Assembly (NCBI RefSeq): GCF_050947335.1
Contig: NC_134997.1
Location: forward strand, 9,114,001 to 9,178,000
DNA: 64,000 nt
Reading direction: 5' to 3'
DNA from: Megachile rotundata
Lineage: Eukaryota > Arthropoda > Insecta > Hymenoptera > Megachilidae
In this document: piece after piece, positions 38,520-51,939 of the stretch
Position numbering within the stretch: the stretch's first letter is position 1
Layout of the letters: every line of letters starts with the position of its first letter
The notes under the pieces: model-generated
The model's database searches: none
What the model saw: only the letters and a program-made list of their open reading frames with translations
What the model was told of the DNA's origin: nothing
Position numbers and translations under genes: made by a program

Positions 38520-39490
38520 GGGTGGAGTTGTTGGTTTTTTGGGGATTGTTAGATGGAAATTTGGAGATTTGGGGAGGTGCAAAGGTTGGGGTTTGGGGAG
38601 TTAGAGATATAAGAATTTGGGGATTTTGGGGATTGGGAGATGGAATTTTGGGATTTGGGGGTTTGGAGATACTGGAATTTGAGGAATTGGAAATATTGGA
38701 ATTTGGGGATTTGGTGATGAAATTTTGGGGATTTGGTGACACTAGAATTTGGGGGTTTGGAGATACTGGAATTTGAGGATTTGGAAATATTGGAATTTGG
38801 GGATTTGGTGATGTTTTGAGTTTTGACATTTGGTAATGATGGAATTTGGGGGTTTGGAGATACTGGAATTTGAGGAACTGGAAATATTGGAATTTGGGGA
38901 TTTGGTAATAGAGTTTTGGGATTTGGTAATGATGGAATTTGGGAATTTGGAGATAGTGGCATTTGAGGATTTGGAAATATTGGAATTTGGGAGTTTGGAG
39001 ATAGTGGCATTTGTGGATTTGGAAATATTGGAATTTGGGGATTTGGAGATGGAATTGTGGGATTTGGTGATATTGGAATTTGGGGATTTGGAGATACTGG
39101 AATTTGAGGAATTGGAAATATTGGAATTTTGGGATTTGGTGATGGAATTTTAGGGATTTGGTGACACTAGAATTTGGGGATTTGGAGATACTGGAATTAG
39201 TGGAATTGGTAATATTGGAATTTGAGGATTTGGAAATTTGGTGACGTAGGAATTAGAAGAATTGAAAATTTGGAAATATTAGAATTTGGGGATTTGGAAA
39301 TTTGGTAATATGGGAATTAGGGGAATTGAAAATTTGGAAATATGGAAGTCAAGAAATTTGAGAATTTAGAAAATGGCAAATTTGAAAATGTGAAAATTTA
39401 ACAAATGAAAATTTGCAAATGTGGGAATTTAGAAATGTGAGTATTAGAAAATGTAGAGATTTGCTAATTAGAAAATTTGAAAATGTTAAA
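38520..39490. repeat. G-rich array, 24-bp-type units
   Basis: GGAATTTGGGGATTTGGAGA units with TACTGGAATTTGAGGATT alternate; 8-bp steps are clear (24 = 3 x 8). G-rich side on the + strand, fading into AAATTTGGAAAT text at the right end. Confidence 0.92.
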
Positions 39491-40194
39491 ACTCGTGAAT
39501 TAATTCGTCGTCTTGCTTTCCATGTCGAAACGAATGTTCACACTTGAACGATTACAAACCAGTTTTTCAATCATCGAATATACAATAATTTTAATAGCAC
39601 ATTTGACAGCAATATCCTTTTAATAAGTTAATAAAAATTGAATCAAAAACAGATCAAACACTAAACAAATCAAAGCTTACTTACATAACAATAATTCTTA
39701 AAATATCATAAAGTAAAAAATTCCTAAGATATCATAAATGGTACTAATTTTCCTTATGGACTAAAAAATAATTAAACGATCTTGATAAATATTCTTGCAT
39801 AGTTCCACAAAATTTATTTATTTGAATTAAGTACAATGACGGACAGCATAAATTTATTAATTAAATAAAAACATGTTTGTAGACAATTTCTGTGTATCAC
39901 AGAAAAACTTGATATACGTCAGGATACTCTGACAGTTGTGACAATAAAACGTCTGCAGCAGGTGTAACATTTTAATGAAATTATTTACAGTTGGAAAATC
40001 TGAAAATTGAAGCTAAAAATATGTGAACGATATTTAACAAAATATGTGTACATTTTAACGTTTTTATAAAAACGCGTGTCTTACACGTGGAATTCAGTTA
40101 CTCAGATATATGTAATGTAATTTCAGCCGTTTGATAAATCCAGTTCTTTGTGTTATCTTTACTTTTATTATTGTTTTGCAATTATTTAATTCAT
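39491..40194. other. No supported gene
   Basis: AT-rich unique sequence. Confidence 0.4.
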
Positions 40195-40960
40195 TGCAAT
40201 TTGGGGAATTTTGGGATTTGGAAAATTTTGAGATTTGGGGAATTTTCGGACTAGGGGAATTTTAAGATTTTAGGAATTTTGGGATTTGGGGAATTTTGGG
40301 ACTAGGAGAAGTTTAGGATTCTGGGAATTCTGGGATTTGGGGAATTTTAAGATTTGGAGAGTTTTGGGGTTTGAGGAATTTGGAATTATGGGGATTTTGG
40401 GACTTAGGGAATTTTGAGGTTTGGAAAATTTTGGGATTAGGGAAATTTTGAGGAATTTGGAACTAGGGGATTTTTGGAATTTGGAAAATTTTGAGGTTTG
40501 GAGAATTTTGGGATTCGGGGAATTTTAGAATTCTAGGAATTTTGGGATTTGGGGAATTTTGGGACTAGGAGAAGTTTAGGATTCTGGGAATTCTGGGATT
40601 TGGGGAATTTTGAGATTTGGAAAATTCTGGGATTTGGGGAATTTTGAGATTTGGAAAATTTTGGGATTAGGGGAATTTTGAGATTTGGAAAATTTTGGGA
40701 TTAGGGGAATTTTGAGAAATTTGGAACTAGGGGAATGTTGGGATTTAGGGAATTCTGGGATTTGGGAAATTTGGAATTAGGGGAATTTTGGAATTTGAGA
40801 AATTTTGGGACTAGGAGAAGTTTAGAATTCTGCGAATTCTGGGATTTGGGGAATTTTGAGATTAGGAAAATTTTGAGAAATTTTGGGATTTGAGGAATTT
40901 TTAGATTTAGTAACTTTGAAATTTAGGAAATTTTGGGAACTTTAGAATTTGAAATTCAGT
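40195..40960. repeat. G-rich degenerate array
   Basis: GGGGAATTTTGGGATTTGG and GGAAAATTTTGAGATTTGG words of 16-17 bp, with a duplicated block containing GGGACTAGGAGAAGTTTAGG (near 40,288 and 40,560). Resembles the 33.1-34.3 kb array. Confidence 0.9.
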
Positions 40961-41699
40961 CTCTCAGATACAATTCAATTTCAGCTGTGTACTAAATCAA
41001 ATTCTTGGTATTATCTCTTATTTTATAAATATTTAATTAATTTTAATATGTGATAAACATTCACTTCGAAATTGAATAAATTTCTTTTTGCACATATACA
41101 AATTCAGTAATTTCAGTCTGCAAACTTAAAATACCACTAAATTATTACAATCATTATAATTTGATATTTTTGCAAAAGTTCTATCATTCAATTAAAAACA
41201 AGATAAAAAATTAAGCAATTACAATTGTCAAAAACGTCCTCCTATTAAATGATAAAAGTTTGAATAAAAATAGTGGAATAATAATTTGAAGTTTGTTACT
41301 AATGCATTACTATTTCTGTGCTAACGTAAGTTTGCAACGAAACACGTGTACAGTACTATTAATTATAGTTTGCTGCGTTAATTACGATACCCGGGAAACT
41401 CTAATTAGTTAACAAACTCGCAAATTGTGACGAAGGTAGCTCGAGATTTTTTTAGAACTCCGATTATAATCGCTGCTTGCTTCGTTACCTCGATAAAAGG
41501 AAAATATTTGGCAATAATCTGATTCATAAGTTTTACGATGACATTTCCTTTTACGTCCATAGAAACGTAATACGTTTCATGGAAATGTGGTCTGCAGGAA
41601 TTTTTATGGCAATTGTTTACCGTTCATTAAACATTCACTTTTAATATTTGCATTCTGTGATCGGATGGAGAAAATGTTGTTTAGGTATGGAGTACTTTG
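40961..41699. other. No supported gene
   Basis: AT-rich unique sequence; no exon is recognised. Confidence 0.4.
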
Positions 41700-42180
41700 C
41701 AATTTTTATTTGGTTTGAGGTATTTGAAGTTTGGAAACTTTTTATAGTTTCAGACGTTTGAGGTTTTGAACTTTTTTTAGTTTGAAATATTTGGAGTTTT
41801 GTACTTTTTTTAGTTTGAGTTATTTCAGCTTTGAGATAGCTGGAATTTTGAATTTTTAATTTTGAGACGTTTGAAACTTGAAATCTTTGAACTTTGAGAC
41901 ATCTAGACTTTGGGATTTAGAATTTTGAGACATTGAAAATTTGGAAGTTTTTAAATTTTGAGACATTTGAATTTTGGAACTATTGCAATTTTGAGACATC
42001 TGGATTGTAGATTTTTTGTTTTTGAGAAATTTGAAATTTTGAAATTTTGAGACATGTGGACTTTGATATTTAGAATTTTGAGCCACTTGAACATTTTGAA
42101 ATTTTTGAATTTTCATGAATTTTGAATTTTCAAAATTGAAATTTTTAAATTTTGAGATTTAAAAATTTGTTAACCTTACA
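41700..42180. repeat. Weak degenerate TTTGAGACATTTGAA array
   Basis: TTTTGAGACATTTGAATTTTG-type words recur about every 30 bp; more decayed than the neighbouring arrays. Confidence 0.75.
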
Positions 42181-42599
42181 GAACTATAAAATTTGGTGTC
42201 TTTATAAACTCTAAAATTTGCATATACTTCAGCCTCATAATTATGAAAAATAATACATTGCAAGAAACTATATACTAAACTACATAGCACATTCTAAAAC
42301 TTTATCTCCAATTGAATATTAAACAAACACAAAAACCCTTGCTACCTTGTTTAATTTATTTCACTGCGATTACCTTTTTTCTATTAATTAGATAATCAAG
42401 ATAATGTCTATTTCTACAACAGCTGAGCTCGCAAAGCGCGTTAATGAATACTTACATGAGCCGCACACGATTAACACTTTCACTGCCAAGTCAATTACAT
42501 AGTAGTACGACGAATGTCAGTGATCTCGTATGTAACAAAACTACGGTACTATTATTTTATTATATTTACATAATAAACGTTTAATATAATTATTACGTG

Positions 42600-43150
42600 T
42601 TATGTATACGATACATAATATCGAATATAAACATGTAACAATTTATATTTTATTATTATTTATTATTTGAATGTACAAGTACATGTACATGTGTGTATTT
42701 GTACATGTGTGTTGAACATACACACATGATATTTCGTATTATTATTTAAAGATAAATATTGAACATATTCACCTAATATTTTATACTATTATTTATTTGT
42801 ATATAAATGTCGAATAGAAACATATAATATTTCATATTATTATTTAAATATAAATATCGAATATGAACACATATATTCACATATGTTTTTTTCATATACA
42901 CATATTTAACACATACATATTGAATATATGTATGTACCTAATATTTCATACTATTATTTATCTAGATATAAATATTGAATATAAACATATAATATTTCAT
43001 ATTATTATTTAAATATAAATATCGAATATGAACACATATATTCACATATGTTTTTTTCATATACACATGCTTAACACATACATATTGAATATATGTATGT
43101 ACCTAATATTTTATACCATTATTTATCTCAAAATAAATATTGAACATAAA
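42600..43150. repeat. AT-rich tandem duplication, period about 165 bp
   Basis: CGAATATGAACACATATATTCACATATG occurs at 42858 and again at 43023 with its flanks; shorter relatives lie at either side. ACATATGT-type palindromes are frequent. Confidence 0.85.
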
Positions 43151-43699
43151 CCTTTAAAATTTCACTCTACTATTTATTCAAGCATAAATAATTAACATTT
43201 GATTATAAATATTGTTATAATCAATTTGCCCTACATCAATTTTTATAATATTACTATACAAGCATAATTTTCTCCCATTACTGAAAACACTTTTTTAATG
43301 TTGTAATAATTAGATTCTATTTAAACTTAAAAATCTTCAGTAATCCTACAATTCATACAACCAATATAAATCATTTCTCAACGACCACGATCAGTAAAAA
43401 ACCATATTTCACATATTAGTCACATACGAATGCTGCAACTTCGCGGGATTTCCTATAGGCCGCAACCGCGTAGCAAAAAATTAATAAAAAATTGTAGACA
43501 CAGCGATACGTAGCAAATTGTTACAAACTTTTTACATGCTTGAGTCATACAATCGTAGAAGTAGATACAAATATACTAGAACGCTCACGATAAGTTTCGC
43601 TGTTAAGAAATCTAATAAATTCTTAAATAATGATCAATTTGATTGAAAAAGTCAGACTGATTAAAAATAGTTCGGCAAATATCAGTTTTACATATCCCA

Positions 43700-44541
43700 C
43701 AGGCGACAATCTCTGTCGGCACCTTTGATCTCTCGAAAACGTCCCTTTAAATTGCTTATACAAATGAGCGGGAAATTTAAATCGAGCAAAACGTTCATGT
43801 CAATCTCGAATAATTTGGAATATATTTATAATAAATTTTTTGTATACTAATATTGTCTTTTGCGGTATCTTATCAATTTCACAGCGTTCTAAGTTGAAAA
43901 AGAAAAGAATAAAAATGATTGTTCCACAAAATATATTTGAAGAATATGTATTACGGAAATGATTATTACAAATAACTTATAAGAAAATGAAATACTATAC
44001 ATCACAAGAAATTACAGACGAATGTTACAGAGATATGACAAAATATTTATTACAAATAAATTACTGGTGAATATGCAGGTTTAAAATATTCTTTGGACCG
44101 CCATACTTCTACGCTATGCACCCCCGATTCTTTTGATTTGGACATTTAAATTGGTCCCCTGTCTCTCTCTAGGAGGTTTCTTGTCTAGTATCGCCTCTTG
44201 CTATATCTACTCTTTGATGGTAATATAAAGAAGACGCGTATGTAACGTGCTTCGCCGGTAGCCGTACTCACACTAAAATAAAATGAATACATATTGCAAT
44301 ATTGCTACCAGCTTATTGTATCCTAGAGAGATTCCTGTACCAACAAAAAGTTTATCTAACAGTTAAATGCACTTATCGAAACAAATATCCGGTTTCGAAC
44401 GTGAAACTTGAGACGTGAAATTGAAATAATTTTAACGGAGAAATAAATGTACGATATTGTATCGCGATCTAACCTATAATCAACCCCATCTGAATAGTTC
44501 ATTTTCTACGGAGCAAGTGGTTTAACACGCCACTACTTTCT
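43700..44541 (+). mobile_element. 840-bp dispersed element, copy A (inverted copy at 62050-62887)
   Basis: From TCGGCACCTTTGATCTCTCG to about GTTTAACACGCCACTAC this segment matches the reverse complement of 62050-62887 end to end with roughly 5-10% differences. It has no obvious long terminal repeats or transposase. Both copies have abrupt edges, which suggests a mobile or duplicated unit rather than satellite. Confidence 0.85.
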
Positions 44542-44759
44542 CTTTCAGCGAGAACCGAATTAGCATGTTTCTGGTCAGATCCTTTTGTGGAACAGCTGCT
44601 GTTGAGGAAATGTAACGTTCACTCACGCATGTCCTTGATCTAATCCTTTGCATAGTGGCGTAATACGAAAACGGACACGTAATAGCCTGACTAAATTTTA
44701 ACACTTTCCTTATAGCTTAGTCAGACGTTTCTTCCTGGTAATTAGTCGAGGGGAAATTG

Positions 44760-45530
44760 GAGAGATTTGGGTATTTCAGGGAGTATGAGGAAGGTGGGAA
44801 TTTTTGGGAATTAGAGGAGTGAGGTTTGGGGAATTTGAAGGATAGGTGTTTGGGAATTTAGAGATTGGACAATTGGGGAATGTGAGAATTTGGGGACGTG
44901 GGATTATGGGGATGTGGTAATTTGGGGGTGTGGGATTTTGGGGATGTGGGATTTTGGGGACGTGGTAATTTGGGGGTGTGGGATTTTGGGGACGTGGAAT
45001 TTTGGGGGTGTGGGAATTTGGGGATGTGGGAATTGGGAGATGTGGGAATTTGGGGATGTGGGAATTTAGGGATGTGGGAATTTGGGGGTGTGGGAATTTG
45101 GGGATGTGGGAATTTGGGGATGTGAGAGTTTGGGAATGTGGAAATTTAGGGACGTGGGAATTTAGGGACGTGGGAATTTGGGGATGTGGGAATTTGGGCA
45201 AGTGGGAATTTAAGGACGTGGGATTTTGGGGTCGAGGGATTTCGGGGACGTGGGATTTTGGAGACGTGGGATTTCGGGGACGTGGGATTTCGGGGACGTG
45301 GGATTTTGGGGATGTGGGATTTTGGGAATGTGGGATTTTGGGGACGTGGTAATTTGGGGGTGTGGGAATTTAGGGATGTGGGAATTGGGAGATGTGAGAA
45401 TTTAGGGATGTGGGAATTTGGGGATATGGGAATTTAGAGATATGGGAATTTGGAGATGTGGGAATTTGGGCAAGTGAAAATTTAGGGATGTGGGATTTCG
45501 GGGATGTGACAATTTAAGGATGTTCAAATT
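44760..45530. repeat. G-rich 16-bp array (GGGATGTGGGAATTTG)
   Basis: About 45 units of 16-18 bp, GGGATGTGGGAATTTG and GGGACGTGGGATTTTG. Many units contain GACGTGGG, adding a CpG. Several frames are open on both strands as artefacts. Confidence 0.93.
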
Positions 45531-47099
45531 TGGCAATATGAAAATGTGCTCTCATGGAAATTAGAAGAATAAAATATATAAAATAATAGAAACCATACTA
45601 CAAGAATTTGCAAATACACTTTGCAAGAGCCCCGAACTCCAAAGTACGAAATTCAAAGGCCTAAATAACAATATCAATCAAATTTATTGCTCGCTTATAT
45701 AAGATTCGATTATTTGGAACAACCAAGTACTTACAATAACAAAAGCAGTGGAATACACGGAAAATTCCAACTGCTGTTTCCAGACTTATATAGTATTATA
45801 TCAAGGGATTTAATTTATGAAAGGACGTAACACAATAAGGTAAGACTTTGTGTTAGTACGTGAAAAGGAGTAGTTTACGTCAATGGTTTCAGTAGCCGTT
45901 CGTGAAAGGGCAGATTTAACCCTTTCACTGTATTAAAAACCACCCTTGTACCTGGGGTGTGATCAATTCTATGGATGTATCAATTAATTATTATTTACTT
46001 TGACATTATTCGATAAATTTCAGTGAGTTTGAACTCAAAACCTTCTAGGTTCTTTTATTTTTAAATATGAAGGTCAATAACAAATTTACTTTCATAAAAT
46101 AACAAATTTTCATGCTTTTGAATAACTACATTTCTAAATTTGCAAATGGTCTCTTAATTTGAACTCTTCATCAATATTTATAAAAAAAAAAACTAATTAT
46201 TAATAATTGATCAACTACAAGTCACATATTTCTTCAATTACACCTATCAATCCAAACTAACTAACTAACCTAAGTGACTAACTTAATTAACTAACCCAAG
46301 TAACCTAACTAACTAACCTAACTAACTAACCCAACTAACTTAGCCTAACAATAGCTATTAATAATTGATCAACCAAAAATTGCATAACCTTTCTATTACA
46401 CCTATCAACCTAACCTACCCTCACCTCACCTAAATTAACCCAATCTGATCTAAAAATAGTTATTAATAATTGATCAACCACAAGTCACATAACTTTCACG
46501 CCCATCAAGGTCAAAACACATGAAAACTGTTAAAACAAAATCTCCACGCAACGACACGCTTCGTTTTCCATCAAAAAATACAGATCACGTTCTCAACCAC
46601 AGAAAAGTCACAAGAAAATTTCTTGGTTTGACATTTACCCTGATCTCGATCACGTTTTTTCGGTTTCTCAAACCGCCAACAACAACAGAAATCAAGGATA
46701 TTCGCTTAAAAAGGTAATTTATCTCCCGCTGCGAACGTAATGATGTTTCTTTTAACTCGGAACCCAAGTGTTCGCCGATTATTTAATCATTATCCACTTA
46801 CATTCGCTTGTTATCGTACTGATGATGTATAAATTGTACGTAAACTTTCATTCTCTTACAATGAATAGTTTCTCGAATCGCTGTTTAATGTGTTGAATGT
46901 CACTGGCAGTTTCTTTTTTTCTTTTTATTGCTTTTATTTCAGTTTTAGAATATTCTTTTATTTTTCTGATATTTTTGTATTCTCCTTTTTGTGATGTTTT
47001 TTTAGGGATTAATGAATTTTGTAAGTTTTGAGTTTTTTTATTTATATGTTTTTGTAATGTCTTTTTTCTATATTTTTGAATTTTTTGAATTGTTACTTT
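45531..47099. other. No supported gene
   Basis: AT-rich sequence. A CTAACTAACCTAACTAACC patch at about 46.25-46.46 kb includes a duplicated TAATAATTGATCAACCA motif. No exon is recognised. Confidence 0.4.
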
Positions 47100-47800
47100 T
47101 TTAAGGTTTTATGTTTGCAAATTTAAGTCTTCAAATTCTCAAATTTTTAAATTGTTACTTTTTCAAGTTTTTATGTTTGCAAATTTAAGTCTTCAAGTTC
47201 TCAAATTTTTAAATTGGTTCTTTTTCAAGTTTTTATGTTTGCAAATTTAAGTTTTCAACTTCTCAAATTTTTAAATAGTCAGTTTTTCAAGTTTTTATGT
47301 TTGCAAATTTAAGTTTTCAAGTTCTCAAATTTTGAAATTGTTAGTTTTTCGAGTTTTTATGTTTGCAAATTTAAGTCTTCAAGTTCTCAAATTTTTAAAT
47401 TGGTTCTTTTTCAAGTCTTTATGTTTGCAAATTTAAGTTTTCAAGGTCCCAAATTTCTCCATTTTTAGATTATCAAATTTTTTAATTTTTAAATTGTTAC
47501 ATTTTTAAGTTTTCGTGTTTGTAAATTTAAGTTTTTAAGTTCTCAAATTTCTTCATTTTTAGACTTTCAAATTTTTTAATTTTTAAATCGTTACATTTTT
47601 AAGTTTTCATGTTTGTAAATTTAAGTTTTTAAGTTCTCAAATTTTTTCATTTTTACACTTTCAAATTTTTTAATTTTAAAACTGTAATTTTATCAAATTG
47701 TCACATTGTAAAATTGTCAAATTATAAAATTTTTAAATGATCAAATTATGAAATTCTTAAGTTGCCAAACTTTAAGTTATCAAACTGAAAAATTTGTAAC
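47100..47800. repeat. Tandem repeat, 62 bp x 6, then degenerate
   Basis: ATGTTTGCAAATTTAAG occurs at 47111, 47173, 47235, 47297, 47359 and 47421, exact 62-bp steps; further relatives of about 110 bp follow to 47.65 kb. The words TTCTCAAATTTTT link it to the 8-bp array family. Confidence 0.92.
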
Positions 47801-49289
47801 TCTGCATTACAATTCTTTAGTTTCTAAATTGACAACATTTTTCTCAATCACGCAGTAAAGGATCAATTAACAAAGTCTGCGGACTTGTAACTGGGGCAAC
47901 ATGATCTATAATTAATCGATTTATCCTGGAAAGTTGTGTACCGAAATACGAGGTGTCGAGTGCTTTTACCGAGACAAACACGCACCAGACAGCGTTTAAT
48001 AGGTCGATAGAATGTAACTGCAATTTCTGATGACTATTACTATACACCTGCTAATTATTTAACCTCACGATTCAAATGCTCCCTTATTCACCACTTAATT
48101 TAATACAATTATACTTCAAAAACCTGTACAAACAATATAATATTTACAGCTTACAAAAAATCTGAAGTTTATGAAAACAATAATACTTCACAGATATTAT
48201 AAATTACACTCCGAACAAACAACTCGCAGAAATAAAAAATTCCCCGATTTATTTTAAAACGGAGTTTACGAAAAAGATTAAACTTCGCAAACATTGTTCG
48301 TGAATTTGAATAAACAGTTCGCGCAATATTATTGCTGTACGTGGATGCATATGTTGTTAACGATAAGATACCTGTTTAAGACGCGTCATTTGATGATACA
48401 AAAATATACAAATGTATGTAATCATTACTGAAATATGTTCACGGTTCATTATTGAGCGTAAATTCATTTTCTCTTTGAGATCTCTAATTTGAGTTTTAAT
48501 AGACTTGACATTTACCTGACGTAAATAGTTGCTTGTAACATTTGAGTCACGTGAACTAAATTGTAGTCGAAAAATTTGTTGAAAATTTTATTTAATTATA
48601 CGATTATTCAAAGTGTGACAATTGAATTTACATTTTTGTTTCGCTTGACTTGTCGAGTATACGTCGTCACGAAGAATTGGTGAAACGAGGTAATTGGTTG
48701 AATACAATGCATGTTAGCGTGACATTGAACAACTGAATGAAACAAAGCTTCATTGAAGGAAAAGTCATTAAACAAATCGCATGAAATTTCTAATCACGAA
48801 CGGCGTAAATTAGCGTAAAGATCGGCTGAAGTAATCCAACGTATGCAGTTGCGTGATAGAAATTACTTGGTCGGACACAATTACCTTGTCAGTTCACCTT
48901 CGGTTTGATTCATCGAACGAGTAATCGATTAAGAAAAGGAAAACGATCGAATACCATGAATGGAGAACAGGTTTCGCTTCGGCGTGATGCTAGTGTCGAT
49001 GAAGAAACGGGAAACTGCTTTCTGTCCGAAACTGCTTCCAGTTATTTCTCCGGTCATCAAACGTGATTAAATTGTCTGATTTGAGATCTGTCGGAGATAA
49101 TTGCTTCGATCTCTTTGAGAATGAGGAAGTTGGATAAATTGATATTTATCTCTTCAAGGTCACATTTGCACATATTTAATTCGACATTTGGCCATATATG
49201 TAGAGATTCTTATTTTGCATATAATTGACGATTTTCAAACTTTCTTTATTCATATTGATTTGAAAGCAGCAAAATTTGATGATGGAAGA
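47801..49289. other. No supported gene
   Basis: Unique sequence, GC somewhat higher around 48.7-49.0 kb. No exon, promoter or RNA gene is recognised. Confidence 0.4.
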
Positions 49290-50370
49290 TGTTCACTTCT
49301 CTTATATCACCACGTTGTAGATTGTCTCGCGTTATATTGCCATTTAATAAATTCTTACGAGTTGTGTCATCACTTGACAATTTCTATGCGTTATACTGAA
49401 GTGTTATAGATTTCCACGCGTTATATAGCAATGCTACAATTTTCCTCGCGTTATATCGCCACGTATCAAATTATTAAAAAATATGTGACGCGTAGGGATT
49501 CCACGTGTTATTCTTCCATGTGTGGGAGTTCGATATGTTATATCGCAATGCGTAGAGTTCCCTCGCGTTATATCGCCACACGTAAGATTTCCACACGTTG
49601 TATTGCCAAGTGTGAGATTTCCATGTGTTGTATTGCCACGCGTGAGACTTGTATGCGTTATATCGCAATGCGTAGAGTTCCCACGTGTTATATTGCAATG
49701 CGTAGAGTTCCCTCACGTTATATCGCCACGCGTGAGATTTCTATGCGTTGTGTTGCCACGTGTGAGATTTCTATGTTATATTGCAATGCGTAGAGTTCGT
49801 ACCAATTATATCGCAATGCGTACAGTTCCCTCGCATTATATCGCCACGCGTAAGATTTCTACACGTTGTATTGCCAAGTGTGAGATTTCTATGCGTTGCA
49901 TTACCACGCGCGAGACTTGTGTGCGTTATATCGCAATGCGAGGAGTTCCCACGTGTTATATCGCAATGCGTAGAGTTCCCTCACGTTATATCGCCACGCG
50001 TGAGATTTCTATGCGTTGTGTTGCCACGTGTGAGATTTCTGTGCGTTATATTGTAATGCGTAGAATTCCCATGTGTTATATTGCAATGCGTAGAGTTCCC
50101 TCGCGTTATATCGCCACGCGTGAGATTTCTATGCGCTGTGTTGCCACGTGTCAGATTTCTATGCGTTGTGTTGCCACGCGTGAGACTTCTGTGCGTTATG
50201 TCGCAATGCGTAGAATTCTTACGTATTATATCGCAATGCGTACAGTTCCCTCGCATTATATCGCCACGAGTGAGATTCTGATGCGTTGTATCGTCGAATA
50301 TGTGATTGTGTCGTTAAATGTAAGATTTCCACGCATTGTGAAGTTCCACCAACCCCTGTGAAGTTCTCTC
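49290..50370. repeat. CpG-bearing 30-bp minisatellite
   Basis: Units of exactly 30 bp, for example TAGAGTTCCCTCGCGTTATA followed by TCGCCACGCG, repeat about 30 times, alternating A-type (AATGCG) and B-type (CACGCG) ends in a higher-order pattern. Most units carry two to four CpGs in an otherwise AT-rich region. Since 30 is a multiple of 3, several frames stay open (up to 279 codons) with a 10-residue repeat such as VISQCVEFPR. Confidence 0.93.
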
Positions 50371-50990
50371 GCATTATATCGCCGTATCTGAAATTTTTAC
50401 CTATCGCACCGCCACAAATTTCAACCTTGAAACTTCCTATCTCTCGTCCCACATTACCAGTTCCCTAGCTAATAATTCTGAAATTCTAAAATTCTCTTCA
50501 CATTTTCCATCACTTATTCAAGAGCACTCAATTTGCAATAATTGCCACCTGCGGCGTTCAACGCGCCTAATACATAAATTCAACGGCGGTTGCCGCACGA
50601 AGTGTTGAGTTAACACGTGGTTCTGCCATGAAATCGAGAGTAAACAGTCGATTTCGTTAGAAGTGCAAGTTTTTGTCGAGCTTCGCGTGCACGGGACGAT
50701 TATCGAAAGAAGTTCAACATGCAACCGGAAGTCGATCGCTCCGCTTTGCACACGTGTTGCGTGTTAGTGGCCGTAGTTTCTCGTTAGCACAAAAGCGGTG
50801 AACTATGTAACTCCGTTTCGATATGTAGAGAAAAATATCTGGCGTGAAAGTAAGAATGGAATTTGTCCAGTTGGCTCTTCGGATCGTTATATCCGTTGAA
50901 AAACGAATCATTACATCCGTTGGTTATTTCTTGGACATGGAGCAACATACATAGAAAGACGTATAAAGACTCTAGAAATATGGTCTAGGG
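50371..50990. other. GC-richer spacer, possible regulatory DNA
   Basis: The stretch at 50.55-50.9 kb has raised GC and CpG content and no repeat, like the other islands at 6-7 kb and 38 kb. No exon is recognised. Confidence 0.35.
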
Positions 50991-51267
50991 ATATGCACTA
51001 GGAATATGGAGATATTGAGATTTGCAGATGTAGAAAAATGGGAGAATAACAATTTTCTAATATGGAGATTTGAGAGATACAGATTTAAGGGGTGTTGAAA
51101 TCTGGTGGTACAGGGACCTAGGGATATAGAGGTCTAGGGGTTTGGGAATTTAGAAATATAGAAGTTCTGAGATATAGGAATTTGGAAACATAGAAATTTG
51201 GGAATGAAGGGATCTAGGGATATACAGATCTGGGGATACAGGGATTTGGGAATATTGCAATCTAGGG
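50991..51267. repeat. Degenerate left flank of the 16-bp array
   Basis: GGGATATAGAGATCTAGGG-type words, irregular spacing, leading into the perfect core. Confidence 0.8.
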
Positions 51268-51640
51268 ATATTGGAATTTAGGGATATTGGGATTTAGGGA
51301 TATTGGGATTTAGGGATATTGGGATTTAGGGATATTGGGATTTAGGGATATTGGGATTTAGGGATATTGGGATTTAGGGATATTGGGATTTAGGGATATT
51401 GGGATTTAGGGATATTGGGATTTAGGGATATTGGGATTTAGGGATATTGGGATTTAGGGATATTGGGATTTAGGGATATTGGGATTTAGGGATATTGGGA
51501 TTTAGGGATATTGGGATTTAGGGATATTGGGATTTAGGGATATTGGGATTTAGGGATATTGGGATTTAGGGATATTGGGATTTAGGGATATTGGGATTTA
51601 GGGATATTGGGATTTAGGGATATTGGGATTTAGGGATATT
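51268..51640. repeat. Near-perfect 16-bp array GGGATTTAGGGATATT, about 23 copies
   Basis: The unit GGGATTTAGGGATATT repeats without visible change for about 370 bp. It puts a GGG tract every 8 bases with 5-base loops on the + strand, which fits the G3N1-7 quadruplex pattern. Each unit includes TTTAGGG. Its uniformity against decayed flanks marks recent expansion. Confidence 0.97.
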
Positions 51641-51920
51641 GAGGTCTAGGTATCTGGGGATTTAGGGATATTGTGATCTAGGTATCTAGGCATTTAGAGA
51701 TATTGGGTTCTAAAAATGTTGGGATCTAGGAATACTGGGATCTAGGGATATTTGGAACTAGGGATATTGGAATCTAGAGATATTGAGATCTAGGGATATA
51801 GGGATCAGAGGAGATAAGGATTTGGGGATATAGGGACGTGGGATTTTAGTAATTTGGGTCATAGGGATTTGGAAATGTGGAAATCTAAAAATATAGAAAC
51901 TTGCGGATGTAGGCACTTGG
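51641..51920. repeat. Degenerate right flank of the 16-bp array
   Basis: GGGATATTGAGATCTAGG-type units with scattered changes, matching the left flank in style. Confidence 0.85.
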
Positions 51921-51939
51921 GAGTGTATAATACTCTTGC

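Noticed and set aside
49522..50361. 279-codon frame as a Cys/Arg/Val-rich repeat protein
   Set aside because: The 30-bp period keeps several frames open at once on both strands; no start context or splice sites are evident. Kept only as a finding.
51268..51640. Internal telomere of plant type (TTTAGGG)
   Set aside because: The TTTAGGG word occurs once per 16-bp unit, not head to tail, and the setting is an insect gene region.
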